This document shows, in pieces, positions 49,077 to 61,187 of a stretch of 64,000 bases of DNA. Every line of letters begins with the position of its first letter. Within the stretch, counting starts at the first letter, position 1. The stretch comes from Lingula anatina (taxonomy: Eukaryota; Brachiopoda; Lingulata; Lingulida; Lingulidae): contig NW_019776024.1 in the NCBI RefSeq assembly GCF_001039355.2, positions 195,724 to 259,723 on the forward strand, in the 5' to 3' direction. A program made the translations under genes and the position numbers. Under the pieces are notes generated by a model. The model did no database searches and was not told where the DNA came from. It saw nothing but the letters and a program-made list of their open reading frames with translations.

Positions 49077-52000
49077 CTACTGCATACTCCCAGCTAGCTG
49101 CAAGGCCTGCGGACACTCTATAATCACTCTGGCCACGAGTCTGTCAATGTAATTCTTCATATTTCTGTTCTCTTCTTTCAAAGCTGGAAAAAGTTGAGAA
49201 ATCTTTAAAAAATCAAAAGAAAAAAAAAGATTTTCATCATCTCTGCAATTTATGTAATATTGTGGGGCATCCTTGGACACAATTCTAAAATAAAAGATCA
49301 TTATCTCAACAGGCCAGCTAAAAGTACTGTTACTGGAGGATAACATTTTATGTCTGCTGATAATAAGGGTAATTATAACATCCTGTCATTTTAAATGAGA
49401 GGGCTAAATACCTCCCAATTTCTAAATCTAGTATGCTCGGGAAAGTACATGCTCTTGTGCGAGGGATGTATGTGCAAACCAGTGTGTTACCTCTCACCTT
49501 TGGCCAACAAAAAGTCCACTGCTTACTTTTTCAATTCTTCATTGTGGCAAACACACTGATAAGACTACTCTCTCTCTATTCAATATTTAAGTTGTAAGGC
49601 ACTCACACTAAATCAAATATGCTAGACAAAACTACTTAGATCCTTTTTTTAATGTTTGAATAAGGCTTTGCTTATGCATTACCTTGATTTTCTTGCTGCA
49701 GACTGAGGACTTTAACTACGAGGTCATCTTTGGAAATTTCTACAAAACAAAGTGGGCAAAACTTTAATGTCAATGCATTGCTTACATCCAACAGCTCAGA
49801 AAGTGTGGCTATTACTGTCTCACAGATATACAACAATTTTTCCAAATTAACTACCAATAAACTTGATATAAAATTATATATATAGCTTAAAGGATTGCAT
49901 TTAGCAGAGACATGGTCAATGGCTGGTTAATAGATTGTTAAAACTTACAGAGGGCACTGACCATGCCAAGGCTATTCTCACATGAAACAAGCTATTAATG
50001 GTCTCATGGGTGACATTTTACCTGTCAGGACTGTCTGGCTGTTGATAGAATCAGGGTCTCTGTGGTTTTCATTCATGGCATTAAGACTGGCAGTTGAAGT
50101 ACGCTTAATATTCTAAAAGAGAACAATGTTATTATAAACATACTTAATATGCAATTTATACGCAGAAGGTTTATTCCTCCTTTTGTTCCTGTAGTTTTCA
50201 TTTTTCAATTTTAATAAATATGCTACCAAAAACTGACACACTGTCCATGCTGAGTGGTAAATATTTCACGTGCAAAAATATTGCTGTACTAAACCATTAA
50301 CAATGTACCAAAGATAATCATTTATCAAGGGGTATTTAACAAGTACCCTACTACAACTAATGGCAACTATTATATTTCCATATCTGAACAAACTACATCC
50401 ACATGATACTGTTAGTACCTACCTTTCTTGCTGGTTTTTCAGGCCTTGGCTTTTTCTGCTGTCTTTGCTCATAGAGATGTTGTTTCTGGTCAGTGGTATT
50501 TAACTTCTCTTCTTCTTTAGGCGGAATTTCTTTGACTTCGCAAAACTTGAAACTTTGTGGGGCTTCAGTGTACCCCCCCGAACTGGTCACAAGGTATACT
50601 TTTCCCTCTCTTGCGTACCAAGGCTTGGTTGTGCAAAAAATCTTAGATGGAGACTCATACTCAACATTCATCAAACAGTCTGCCTCACACACCCTCAATT
50701 CTGCGATATCATCCAAGTTCTTTCCCAGGTTAATTCCTTCCAGTGTTATTTTTGTGCCCCCTTTCACTGAACCTTCAGTGGGAGAAATACTGATAATTTG
50801 AGGCTCGTCGTGAGGCTGTGAATCTAAGTCTATGTCTTCCATTTCCACAGCAGAGAGTAACTGTGGATTACTGTTTCTACGAGACAGATCGGGGATACTT
50901 GCTGTTTTGTGCAGTCCTGTATTTTCCTCTTCCAGTTGTTTCTCGTCATTAGAAATAAACAGTGAGGCTATATCCAACATGGATTTGGAAGCAAGTTTCT
51001 TTAGTCTTCCTAAGTTTGATTTTTCTTCCAAGGATGGAGGCACGATATTTCCTTCAGTCTTTGACCTCTTGTGTGGAGACATTTTTAAAGTCTGCTTTAG
51101 CTTTTTAAATGATCCCCCACCTTTAGTGGTCTGTCCATCTGGTTTGTTGACTGTGGCGTTACACGACCCATACTTGACAACACAGCTCTGGTAAAGCAAT
51201 TCACCCTGTGGGTCTTGGGCTTTTTTATGGGCCTGGAGACGGACAGCCACTGGACGTTTCCCAGACTCTGGTGGAAGACTGCTAATAAGAACTGTCACTT
51301 GTCCCAGGACCTCATCCTTGTCTGTCACTAGTAATGTCAGCTTATCCTTGCCTTGTACAGGGCTGGAAAGAGAAACCAATTCCAATCATATATCAAAGAA
51401 TCTAAATGCATTAATATCATGATATGGCCAATTTCAACCACCATTTCCCACAGTTTGCTTACAAAGTCAACCATTACTTTCCATATCTTAGAAGAAATCA
51501 ACAATAATTTCCCACCTCCATAAGCTGTATAGTTATCATTCATCAACAAAATTGAATAAAATGCTTTACCCACATATTTTGAAGAAGGACACATCTATGG
51601 CTAGACTGTGAGTCAAATGATAAAAGGAGACATATCCCAATGCATATATGCCTATGGTTACACTAGGATTATGTAGTAAAACCATGCATAAAATATCAAG
51701 ATTATATCTCTCAGTTATTACAGAGAGGTGGTCCTATACTACCAAGTAAAACCCAACCCCACAATGAGAAACAGTAGTCTTACTAATAATAGGATATCTG
51801 TAAATGATAAGCTTCTTTCACTGCCCCCCCCCCCCCCCAAAAAAAAAAAAAAACTTGGTTGGGGAAAGACAACAAGCTTTGCAGTAAAATGTGACTATGA
51901 TAATTTTTTTAGCTTTGCAGTCTGATGTACAATAAGTAACCCTAAAATCAGTAGTTTATAGTTACTGGCTAACGCTTAGATCAAATATATATTTTAATGA

Positions 52001-52913
52001 TCCCAGTGTCTGGAATTTCTTTAATTTTTTTCCAATAACTATTAGGTACTATTAGGTATATTAACAGAAACACCAATCTGATATAAAGTACAAAACTATG
52101 AGTTCAAATCACTTAAATTGTTTAAAATATATATTAGATGATCATAATGATTATGAATTCATATTGTTCTGTCATTTATTATATGGCTTTCATTATTCAA
52201 CTCCATATCACAGCTTATCTTATGTCTTTTTGTACCTACCTATAATAGTATGAGAGATTCACAACTTAATAACCTGGCCTTTACATAAAAGAGTCACTTA
52301 AATAGAGTCCTTGCAGTCAACATGGTCAGTTAACCAGATTAGTTTTGACCGTTACATGTAGGCTTGTGAAAGGGAGTAAAAATGACAGAACAATATGAAT
52401 GCATAATTATATGTTAGGACTAGTCAAACTGGAACGATACAGAAAACAATTAGGCTGAGTGTGACACGTGTCGCAATTGCTTTCAAATTTTAAAACCACA
52501 ATTTTGTGTGTATATGTATGTGTGTGTGGGGGGAGGTCTTGGGTCAAGACTTAAATATTGTTCAACAGACTGGAGCAAATATCAAATTCTGTATGGTAAT
52601 CACATAGTAATCACATACTTACATGATGCACTCCTCATTCCACTCTGGGTTACCTAGAGGATCACTGACAACCTGGGTCCTGAACTTACTCTGCCCTATG
52701 CCAAATATCACTGAATACTTGGCCCTGCCTATAACCAAAAAGTAATGTTTCAATTATATGGAAATATTTACTTTTTTTGAAGGCATTATTTGTAAGTTTG
52801 TAAAACATCCTAAAATTGTTAGAACATTTTGGAAGAGATAAGGATTTACAGAAAGATGGCAATACTACACAGATAATACCCAGTTAAATAGAAAAGTAAT
52901 TTTTTTAAGCAAT

Positions 52914-52981
<68 letters not shown>

Positions 52982-53745
52982 ATGCACCTGTAAGTGTGTG
53001 TTAGTGTGTCGGATATATATCAGATCATAATCAAGACATACCCTTTTTCCTTCTTTGCAACCCTCTTCCACTCAATACTACACAAGAGAAGAAAAAATAT
53101 ATAAATAAAATTTCAGAATTTCATTTATAAGAAAAGCAAATTTAGACAGCATAGTGGCAAATGTTCACATTAAAATAAAAGTAAAATAAATGTGCTTCAT
53201 ATCTGCCATGTTTAAACATTTGATTTTTGCAGTGGTAAAAAAACTGAATTCAAAGTCATGAACAAAGACTAATAATGGCAAAAGAAGGGAATAAATTCAA
53301 GACGGCTTACAGTAGTGATTTTTTAAGTAAGTAAATAAGGCAAAATTAACATTAAACATAAAGGGAACAATTTGGAGATCTGGTGAATTCAAAATCTGCC
53401 TTTTAAAGTGGTTACCATTAACAAGGGAAGAACTTACGTGTTTGGTATTACAATATTAAATATGGAATCAACTTGCAAACAAGCAATTCCTTTCCTTTGT
53501 TATCATCAAGAAGATGAACATGTTTTTAGTCATATAAAAATGAATGTGCATCCTGACAGTTCAACTTTTGCCTATCAGTAATTGTCATGAATAATAACAA
53601 TCAAAACTGTCAAGTCACTTAAAGAACTTTGTAAAATCTTTTTACTTATTTGGCTCCTTGCACAATTTGACATCTCAACGGAGAATATTCTTTCAGCAAT
53701 ATGCCTACATGACATACCCAAAATTGACACTTCTTCTGCCTCCAT
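49077..53745 (-). CDS. Rab11-FIP-like protein with C2-like and IPT/TIG domains
   Basis: Six coding exons: 53718-53745, 52623-52728, 50423-51362, 50022-50112, 49683-49739 and 49077-49183, giving 442 residues with consistent phases. The start ATG has an in-frame stop upstream in the same exon. Residues about 10-110 resemble a class I Rab11-FIP C2 domain (RAKYSVIFGIGQSKFRTQVV, NPEWNEEC, KLTLLVTDKDEVLGQVTV), though the first C2 strand seems to be missing. A basic Ser-rich linker follows. Residues about 231-318 are an IPT/TIG fold close to that of exocyst Sec5 (ISPTEGSVKGGTKITLEG, then INLG, CEADCL, VTSSGGYTEAPQSFKF). The C terminus has a coiled coil and the FIP Rab11-binding signature with YID at 419-421 (NYIDRLVARVIIECPQAL). 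Class I FIPs link Rab11 recycling endosomes to membranes. I know of no FIP with an IPT domain. A 5' UTR exon ending at donor 54744 is likely. Confidence 0.82.
52916..52979. repeat. (GT)n microsatellite
   Basis: 32 uninterrupted GT units in the first coding intron of the FIP-like gene. Confidence 0.95.
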
Positions 53746-56700
53746 ATGTCTCTCCGTCTCCTACAGCTTGAATAAAGTCAACACTCCTGAAAACATACAA
53801 TAATCATTTCAAGTCAATCTGTCAGACTGACACAAATTCAGTCAATAAAAGTAGCAATAAAAGAACAATTGCTAATACAGATTAAAACTGCAGCCTCTGA
53901 CTAGAAGTAATGCTCAGTGCCTAGCAGAAATATATATTAAAGGGGAAACTGTCAAACAAATAACTCTCACAAAGGGGAATTCCCTTTACATACTACATGT
54001 ACTAAACATGAAAAACACTTCTCAACTGCCTATCAATCTGCACATTTCATACACTACATGCCCATTAGCCTTCATATACAAATTCATACATTCCATGTTG
54101 TGATATATAGTTTGTTCCGATGCATGATAGCCATAGATATAAATCACTAAAATAATTACAACCTGTCCTAGGAAAAAATGACTAGTTTTGTTGATACCCT
54201 AGAGCAGACAGCAGTGGAAAAAGCAAGCTAAATTTCCATACAGATCTTTTTCAGCAGGTGCCTCAGAGTTGATGTTCATCAAAAATAACCTTTATTTTAT
54301 TCTAAATAAATTGCTTTACGTTCTTCTTTAGTGCTGAAGATACAGGCAGCTCCCATATTTGCTTTTAGTGTAGCGGAGAGAGTAGTATAAAAGGCGCTAT
54401 TGTTGTTTATGTAGGATAATCATTAAGAAATATTTCGTGACGCCGGAGACTCATCAAAATAATGCGTCCGTTAATGTGAATTCCGACTAGCCATTAACAC
54501 CCTGCATTCTGGCTTGATACTCCAGTTAACTATGCATGAGTGAGTTTGAGACATGTTCCTCTACTGGCTCTTACCCCCCTCTCAAAATACAGCCATTACC
54601 ATTTCATGCTATCACCTAAGTTCTACATTAACGATATAGCAAGAGATAAACTATGTCTGTGTCATTAACGAAAGTAATGCAACAGTTTGTAACCAGACTA
54701 TCCAAATAATTGCGCGATAGCAAAGATAAACAAAGATAACAAACCTTAGCCATTCCAGTCGCAGGTGTTGTAATTGCTCAGCAGTAAATGGTTACATTCC
54801 CGCGATTGGTTGAATGGGATGTCGGCACAACAAGCGCAATCGGTACAATCTTGGTAGATCCCCGTTACATTGCGTTTTTGAAGATGTGAGAGTTTATAGT
54901 CGAGTCCTGTTCATACGGTCGTTTCAGTCAAGGAATTAGATCTTATTTCCTGTTAAAATCAAGGAATCATTTATCGTTTAACCACAGTCGAATGCGATTT
55001 TAATGGGTAAAGGGAGCTGGATAAGTTTCCCTTGATATTGTAACATAATTTTTAAAGGATAGCGAGGCGAGGCAAGAGTCATTTATGACATTTATGCATC
55101 GTTAACCCTCATATCTGTCTATCATTGACGTCAAACGTGTCATTGGCTAATTTCTGTTGTTTTCTTATGTGTACTCGGCTACTCCCGGAAATACATCAAT
55201 GAAACGGGTAATATCATGTAATCTGATTGACTTAGGATTTAAGCAAGTGTAGGCCTAAATATTGAATGTTCAAAATGTATTCTAATTATCCTAAAAAGTG
55301 ACCCCCATACATAAAACCTGCACTTGAAACACGGTGTTCGTCATGCAGTATCATATATAAATGCAAAGGCTCACGCACAACGCCATTTTGACCCACCCAA
55401 CTAGNGAAGCTCAGGGTGCTCGTAGGAGACGCCATGCTTTCTTTGTGTACGGTTATACACTCGGAACTACTCGGATGTCTCCGCACTCGACAATAACTTT
55501 GTTGTTAGTATGGAGCTTGCGGAATCAGCCGAGGATTGCCGATTGACGGTGAAAAATTTTGAAACATGGATTCGATTGGCTTATATAAACTAGGTCAAAC
55601 TATTTTCGTCAGAGGTAACTTGACACGATGAAGATAGGCTATAGTGAAGAGGTTAGTGGCAAGTTATCTCTGAAGCTCAGGGTGCCCTCAGTCCGATAAA
55701 TTATCAACAGCCGCTACAATCTGGGAATGTGTAGTAGTTTAATACCAAACGAATCAAATGCAGAAACAAAGTACATACCGTTACACTTTGGGTAAAGGTG
55801 CGTTAACGCGTTGTCGAAAAAGTAACCATAGATAAAGAAAAGAATTAGGGCCTTCTTGATTCAATAGGGCCAAGTTACGGGCAGTTTTTCGTCTGCTCTT
55901 AGTGTGATCTCTATGCACGGCCTCTTATTCCCCATAGAAGAAAATTGCACTCTCTGAAGTACACAGATTCACTGTCAAAACGTTTTTATCAAACCATTCC
56001 GTGTCGCCTACATGACGATTGAAATCCATTAACTATAACCTTCTCTCGCCATAATGAGTAACTCGAATTAAATTCAATTTAACATAGTCATAGGTCATGT
56101 AAAGGTAATAAATCGCGAAATATGCTGTTTTCTCTCTTATATCAAAATGCATTTCATATAGCTACGGCAAAACTAATTTAACCGAAAGTTATTGTCTCAT
56201 AGACCACCGTGTTAACAAAATATAGCCTACTGTTAATATACTGTTTATTTTAAAAAATTATTTACATATTCCACAGATCACAGACCATATAAATACATAA
56301 AGCACCCCTTAACTTCTGTCATCATTTGAAATCTCCAACTTGTTATCTGGAGGTTTAACAAATATAAAAGTATTCTCTGGACAAGGTTTTCAAACACAAC
56401 AATAATACTAAAATCTATCTTTTAAAAACTATATATAAAGGTTTGGCACAAGAGAAGACATCTTTTCTACTACATTATCTAAAGTTTAAATCGTTATTAA
56501 AGACCCAATAAACGTACACAATAAAAAGGCTTCTTATTACAGAAAAAAATAGAATTATAAAATAGAACATGAATACCATTTAATTAGAAAATAAAAGCCA
56601 AGATGCTTGACACAGCAGTATCATCAAATCACTATCTAAAGATAGTTTAATCAGGACAGATTCACAGGGGTTTGAGGGTTCGGTCGAATTCCCTTACTGA

Positions 56701-56958
56701 GATCTCTATCATACAACAATTAAAAAAATGACTCCATCTGTGCCGGTGATGTTTCAAATCCCTTCACTCTGATATCATGTTTTTGCCTCTATCCAGTATT
56801 CCATAGCGCCTTGTAACTTTAGACAGGTCTATTTTCAGCATTCAGCATACAACGCACAGCAATCGCTTACTAACTAAGACTCTCACAAGCGGTGTACAGC
56901 ATCAGGAATTGCACATTAAACCATTGTACTAGAAGGAGTTACGAAGTTCTTAAAAATA
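53746..56958. other. 5' UTR/promoter of FIP-like gene, then non-coding
   Basis: The exon with the FIP-like start codon extends upstream as 5' UTR to 53786 (acceptor TTTTCAG). A further non-coding first exon is suggested by a minus-strand donor CTAAG|GTTTGT with exon edge at 54745. A perfect CRE palindrome TGACGTCA lies at 55126-55133, a few hundred bases upstream, and could be chance. The single N at 55405 is not flanked by a long duplication. From about 56240 the DNA may be the 3' UTR of a minus-strand gene (AATAAA near 56245). Confidence 0.4.
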
Positions 56959-57022
56959 TCATGAGATGAACTGTCCTTTCAGCAAGCCAGCTAGCTCTTT
57001 GTGGTTAACGGAATCACTGCAC
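56959..57022 (-). other. Possible terminal exon of an unidentified minus-strand gene
   Basis: After an acceptor TTTCATTTCAG at 57023-57033 one frame reads CSDSVNHKELAGLLKGQFIS and then TGA. The segment SDSVNHKELAGLL resembles the second half of an EF-hand loop and its exit helix. About 700 nt of AT-rich sequence with an AATAAA follow, as a 3' UTR would. I could not find the upstream exons, which would have to overlap the astacin gene on the other strand. Confidence 0.25.
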
Positions 57023-57348
57023 CTGAAATGAAAGTAATAAAATAAACAATAACAATTTAACTTTTTTGTGTACAAGTTATGTTTACATTGCGCATCATTC
57101 AAGCAACAGTGTTTTAAACATCATGTCAAAATTGCATTTTGATATTAAGTCGAGGAAATGGCTACTACTGAGAATAGCATTGAAAACGTCTCTCATTAAG
57201 GCCACTTGCTGTAGATAAAATGACACGATAGACACATCTGTGTGATTCTCAGCCTGAGATCAGAGTCACACCGTGCATGCTTGGATAATTTCCCGTAACA
57301 TACAGGTGCTTTGCTGGGGACAGGGTCACGGTGTACACGGCAAGGAAA

Positions 57349-58050
57349 ATGGCGCGGGTGACTTTGGCCATATCTTCCCTGAGATGGCTTATGTTGATCG
57401 CGCTGTTGCTAGATTCAGACCTGTCTCATCGCACGGTGAGTTTTAAAGGATTGTTTTAAATTATGTAATGATTGCAGTGATAATTGGCATTCAAGGCATA
57501 AACGCAGGTGCTGTCAATAAACATAACTTGATTTTTATGTTTAACAAACACATAGTGAGCACAGACCCTCAAGTTGGGACATGAATTGATAAGCGTTTTA
57601 ATGCATGTATTACGAAGAGAGAATCCTTTGCTAGAAGTGAGAAATGAAAATGACGAATGAGTAATAATAAGAAATATTCATTAAATTCTAGGTGGCCAAG
57701 GGTTTCCTGCTAAGCGAAGGTATACTATCTGCTTAAATTTGGAATGTCTTTGAAACACGAACGAAATAGTAATGGAAGTAACCACATCTGAGTTAAACAG
57801 TGTCACTTCTCTGCTGTGCTACAATTATGACATTTCATAGCATTCGTTTATAGCTTGGATTCTAAAATTAAATTGATCATATTTGAAAATACTACACAAC
57901 ACGGATCTTGAACTTATTCAGATTAAGAATAATTCACATGACAGCGTGTTGCACAGTAAGGTATTTTGCTTTATTTCTTCTATTTAATGGAAATTATCCT
58001 GTTCTTCACATAGGTCCAGACCCAAAAGACCCCGAAGAAGCAGGTGAGCG

Positions 58051-58084
<34 letters not shown>

Positions 58085-58088
58085 GCAG

Positions 58089-58123
<35 letters not shown>

Positions 58124-59956
58124 TTAAATTAATAGTTTACAATAATGTATTTTATTCTTTAAAAATTATAGTCATAACTGTGACTTATATCTTTACTCCT
58201 AGGGAAATTTGAGGGTGACATTGACATCAGTAGTGACGGTCTGGTATGTAGTTTACCCAGAATCCACGAGTCGCATTTCTTTTTAACTTCCCTTCTTATT
58301 TTCTATAATGTTAATAGGCCTATATATCCGAATTCCACGTTCGCCGTAAGTCGCGTAGTATAAATGCGTTTAAATATTTTTATATGACATTCTCGCGTTA
58401 TTTATTTTGAGATGTGACACAATGACTAAAATTTAGCATAACCGTAGCTTCATATTTCTCATTTGTAGCGGAGTGGAAAAGTTTAATTCGTGATAACTAC
58501 ATCCATTTTCTTTTTGAATTTTCAGAAGCGTAACGTAATTTTGTCTGCAAGTAAATGGAAGAATGGAACTGTGTTTTATGAGATTGACCAGAAATATGGC
58601 AAGAAAACGTGATATTCTAAAATATAATACGTTTCTTTTTACACATATTTATATGACAATGATTTATTCATCATTACATTATCCATGATAGCATGAACCT
58701 TCTATTAAATCTGTCCTTAGTATATCATAATTATTGTTTTTGTTGTTGTTGTTATTATCATTATTATTTATATTATTTGTGCAGCATTTGTTTTATTGTT
58801 TTTCTTTTCAATTTTAGTGTCATGGCAGAGTAAGGCTATCACTAGTGCATTGCGCGAGTTTGAGCGTCTCGTGAATAAAAAGGGTCCCTGTATTCATTTT
58901 CTTCCCAGATTCCAAGAGAAGGATTACGTTTTTATCAGTCCTGTGAAACCAAGGTGAGTATTGGGATTTATCTTTGATTCCTTATTTAATAAATTTCGGG
59001 TAGCCTATATTGTTTATGGTCTTACCATAGCAGTTTTTTGTTATATCAAAGCAAAGCTAATATATAATTTTAACTTTTTGTCCAAATAATATCGTGGACA
59101 TACACGATGTACGATCTTACTAACCAAATAGGCGTAGAATATCACTGAATTCTATTTGATCGACCTGGACATCTATCATTTCAGCTGTTATTCTAAGCTG
59201 GGCCGTGACGGTGGTAAACAAGTTACATCCCTAGGGATTCCATGCCTGTATCTTCCAGGGAAAGTCATGCATGAGATGATGCACGTGCTGGGGTTCCTAC
59301 ACGAACAGAGCCGTACTGACAGAGATGGCATGGTAAAGATTGCCTGGGAAAATATCGAGGACGGTAGGAAATTCTCCAGCACTTTCTGTTTTGAATTTAA
59401 CGGCGTATCCCACGATACTTCAGGACAGGTGACCACTTTCGGCCATTTAAAATGAAGCGTTTCGTTATTTTTCAGTGTGACATATTTATATATTATTTAT
59501 TTGCAAGGAACATCGTCATTTTGCCTCAAAGAATATCAAAGAAACTATTTTTCAAAACTGTAATGAAATATGGAAAACGTGGGACCATCTGTTGAGCAAA
59601 CTGCATTCGTCGTCGCAACTAACGCAATGCTGCGTATCCACACGCCGATTGCCCCTTGATACAAAACGAATTTTACCATTGTGTATGTTTAAATAATACT
59701 GCTTACCATTTCAGGGCACGCAATGAATTTTGACAAATACAACCCCCAGACAGCAGACGGACTGAACCTTCCATATGACTTCGGCAGCGTGATGCATTAC
59801 AGCGAGAAAGCGTTTTCAAAGAATGGCCGCGACACTATCATCCCTCGTGTTAAAGGTGTGATGATCGGACAAAGAATCACACTGAGCGAGCTTGATGTTA
59901 AGAAAGTGCGACATTACTACAACTGTGATAAAAGTCATGACCTTCAGCTGAAATAA
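57349..59956 (+). CDS. Secreted astacin-family zinc metalloprotease (M12A)
   Basis: Eight exons (57349-57435, 57692-57719, 58014-58043, 58203-58243, 58526-58598, 58818-58953, 59185-59363, 59715-59956) give 271 residues in consistent phase. A signal peptide (RWLMLIALLLDSD) leads to a short prosegment with FEGD (51-54), whose Asp54 is the aspartate-switch residue that blocks the zinc in the zymogen. The mature domain starts near KRNV (63-66) with the usual W-NG following. The zinc motif HEMMHVLGFLHE (161-172) supplies His161, His165, His171 and catalytic Glu162; SRTDRD follows as in the family. The Met-turn SVMHY (216-220) gives Met218 and the zinc-side Tyr220. The protein ends just after the last family Cys (YYNC) with no EGF, CUB or ShK tail, so it is a minimal secreted astacin. 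The donor of exon 5 (58599) appears to be GC, and three prosegment exons are only 28-41 nt long. Confidence 0.9.
58051..58121. repeat. (CT)n then (CA)n microsatellites
   Basis: About 10 CT units run directly into CA units, a short break, and then about 15 more CA units. The tract begins 8 nt after the end of the 30-nt prosegment exon (58014-58043), right behind its donor site. Confidence 0.9.
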
Positions 59957-60157
59957 ATTCAGCTTATCCTTTTCTGAACTCCTTTCGTCCTCGTAAAATA
60001 ACTGAGAGATAAACAATTATACTCAGCAACTACGTAGCGAAGAATATTTTTCTCTATTCTAGCGCTTAAAGTGAGTATAAAAGGAAGAGCTAAATTTACT
60101 TATATAACGATATGTTTACCAGCAGACACATTCAGTAATACGTGAAGAAGTTGTGAA

Positions 60158-60316
60158 GGGGGCCGTAGCGATAGTCCGAAGGTTCAATAGTCCGAAGGTT
60201 CATTGGTCCGAATGTTCACTATAGAACCTTCGGACCAATGAACCCTTGATTAAAAAATCGATGAAAATGTTACCACTTTTCGGACCAATGAACCTTCGGA
60301 CTATCGAGACGCCCCC
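60158..60316. mobile_element. 159-bp foldback MITE with 8-bp TSD
   Basis: The ends are GGGGGC...GCCCCC and the arms pair through ATAGTCCGAAGGTTCA and TTGGTCCGAA. The left arm holds three tandem 16-bp units (ATAGTCCGAAGGTTCA twice, then a TTGGTCCGAATGTTCA variant); the right arm has the inverted form. GTTGTGAA flanks both sides exactly (60150-60157 and 60317-60324), a clean 8-bp target-site duplication as made by hAT-type transposases. It sits between the astacin stop codon and the AATAAA at 60350, so probably in the 3' UTR. Confidence 0.9.
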
Positions 60317-60349
60317 GTTGTGAAGTACTCTGCAAAGTCGGTGATGAAA

Positions 60350-60355
60350 AATAAA
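60350..60355 (+). terminator. Poly(A) signal AATAAA, astacin gene
   Basis: Candidate distal signal about 390 nt past the astacin stop codon. Another AATAAA at 59952-59957 overlaps the stop codon itself (CTG AAA TAA A). If the proximal one were used, the 3' UTR would be extremely short, so the distal one is more likely. Confidence 0.4.
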
Positions 60356-61187
60356 ACAGGTGATCACATGTATCCTGTTGAACGTGCAAACAAACCATAC
60401 ACAATACGTGAAGCATTAGTATTTAATATATCATTCAAAAAACGACATATTACAAACTGCGTGCGAGCATTTACATAAACACAATAAAAAATTACAATCA
60501 GGCACCGTCCTTACTTGTTGGCATAAATAGTATTGCACAGAAGCCAGGAATGGTTTCCAGTAAAAAATAATACAGTTATTGTTCATATCACAAAAGCGGT
60601 TAGCATGCAGCCGGTCAAATAGACCTACTGTCCTTTCACTTACTACTTTACTATATCGATGAATAAGTTAATTAAGTTATCAATAATCCATGATCAATTA
60701 ATCAGTCAGTTAAAAACTTAACTATTGAAACAAAATAAAAAGCGTTACATATTTTCGGATGGTTTTATCATTAATTGCACACCACATCTTCGATTCTTAT
60801 CTATATTAGTTATGTGCGTAGCTCATATACGTTGCATCACAGTGAAAACATTCTGCTTGAAAGTTGCAAAAACTTTTCACCCAGTAGACAAGCAGAATTT
60901 AAATGGGCCCACCCCACCCACCGACCTACGGGATATCATCGAAAATCCAGTCCCTAGTTTCAGATATATGTGAGAACCAACTCAAAATTCAGATCTAGTG
61001 CAATAACAAGCAATTGTTCGCAAAAAAATGTCATTCCAAACGCCCCCCCTCGATTTAGTGAGTGTGCAGTAAAATATCTAGTTTAATCAAGCTTCTCTGA
61101 ATGTGCAACTATGCAAACATTATAATTCCCAACAGGATCTCAAAATTCAGCGCAAAACACAGCAAACACTGACTTTCGCTTTAGATT
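60356..61187. other. Intergenic between convergent genes, nothing recognised
   Basis: AT-rich sequence between the ends of the astacin gene (plus) and the 468-residue gene (minus). It must contain the 3' UTR of the latter. No protein-like ORF. Confidence 0.5.

Noticed and set aside
50493-51194. Plus-strand ORFs of about 100-120 codons opposite the IPT exon
   Set aside because: Antisense shadows of the long coding exon of the FIP-like gene.
51363-51385. Extension of the IPT exon to an upstream Met (MELVSLS...)
   Set aside because: This part is the intron end: CTCTTTCCAG at 51363 is the acceptor, and the phase matches the preceding exon only there.
55405-55405. A third haplotype overlap at this N
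   Set aside because: No long duplicate flanks it; only a 14-bp match (GAAGCTCAGGGTGC) recurs near 55671.
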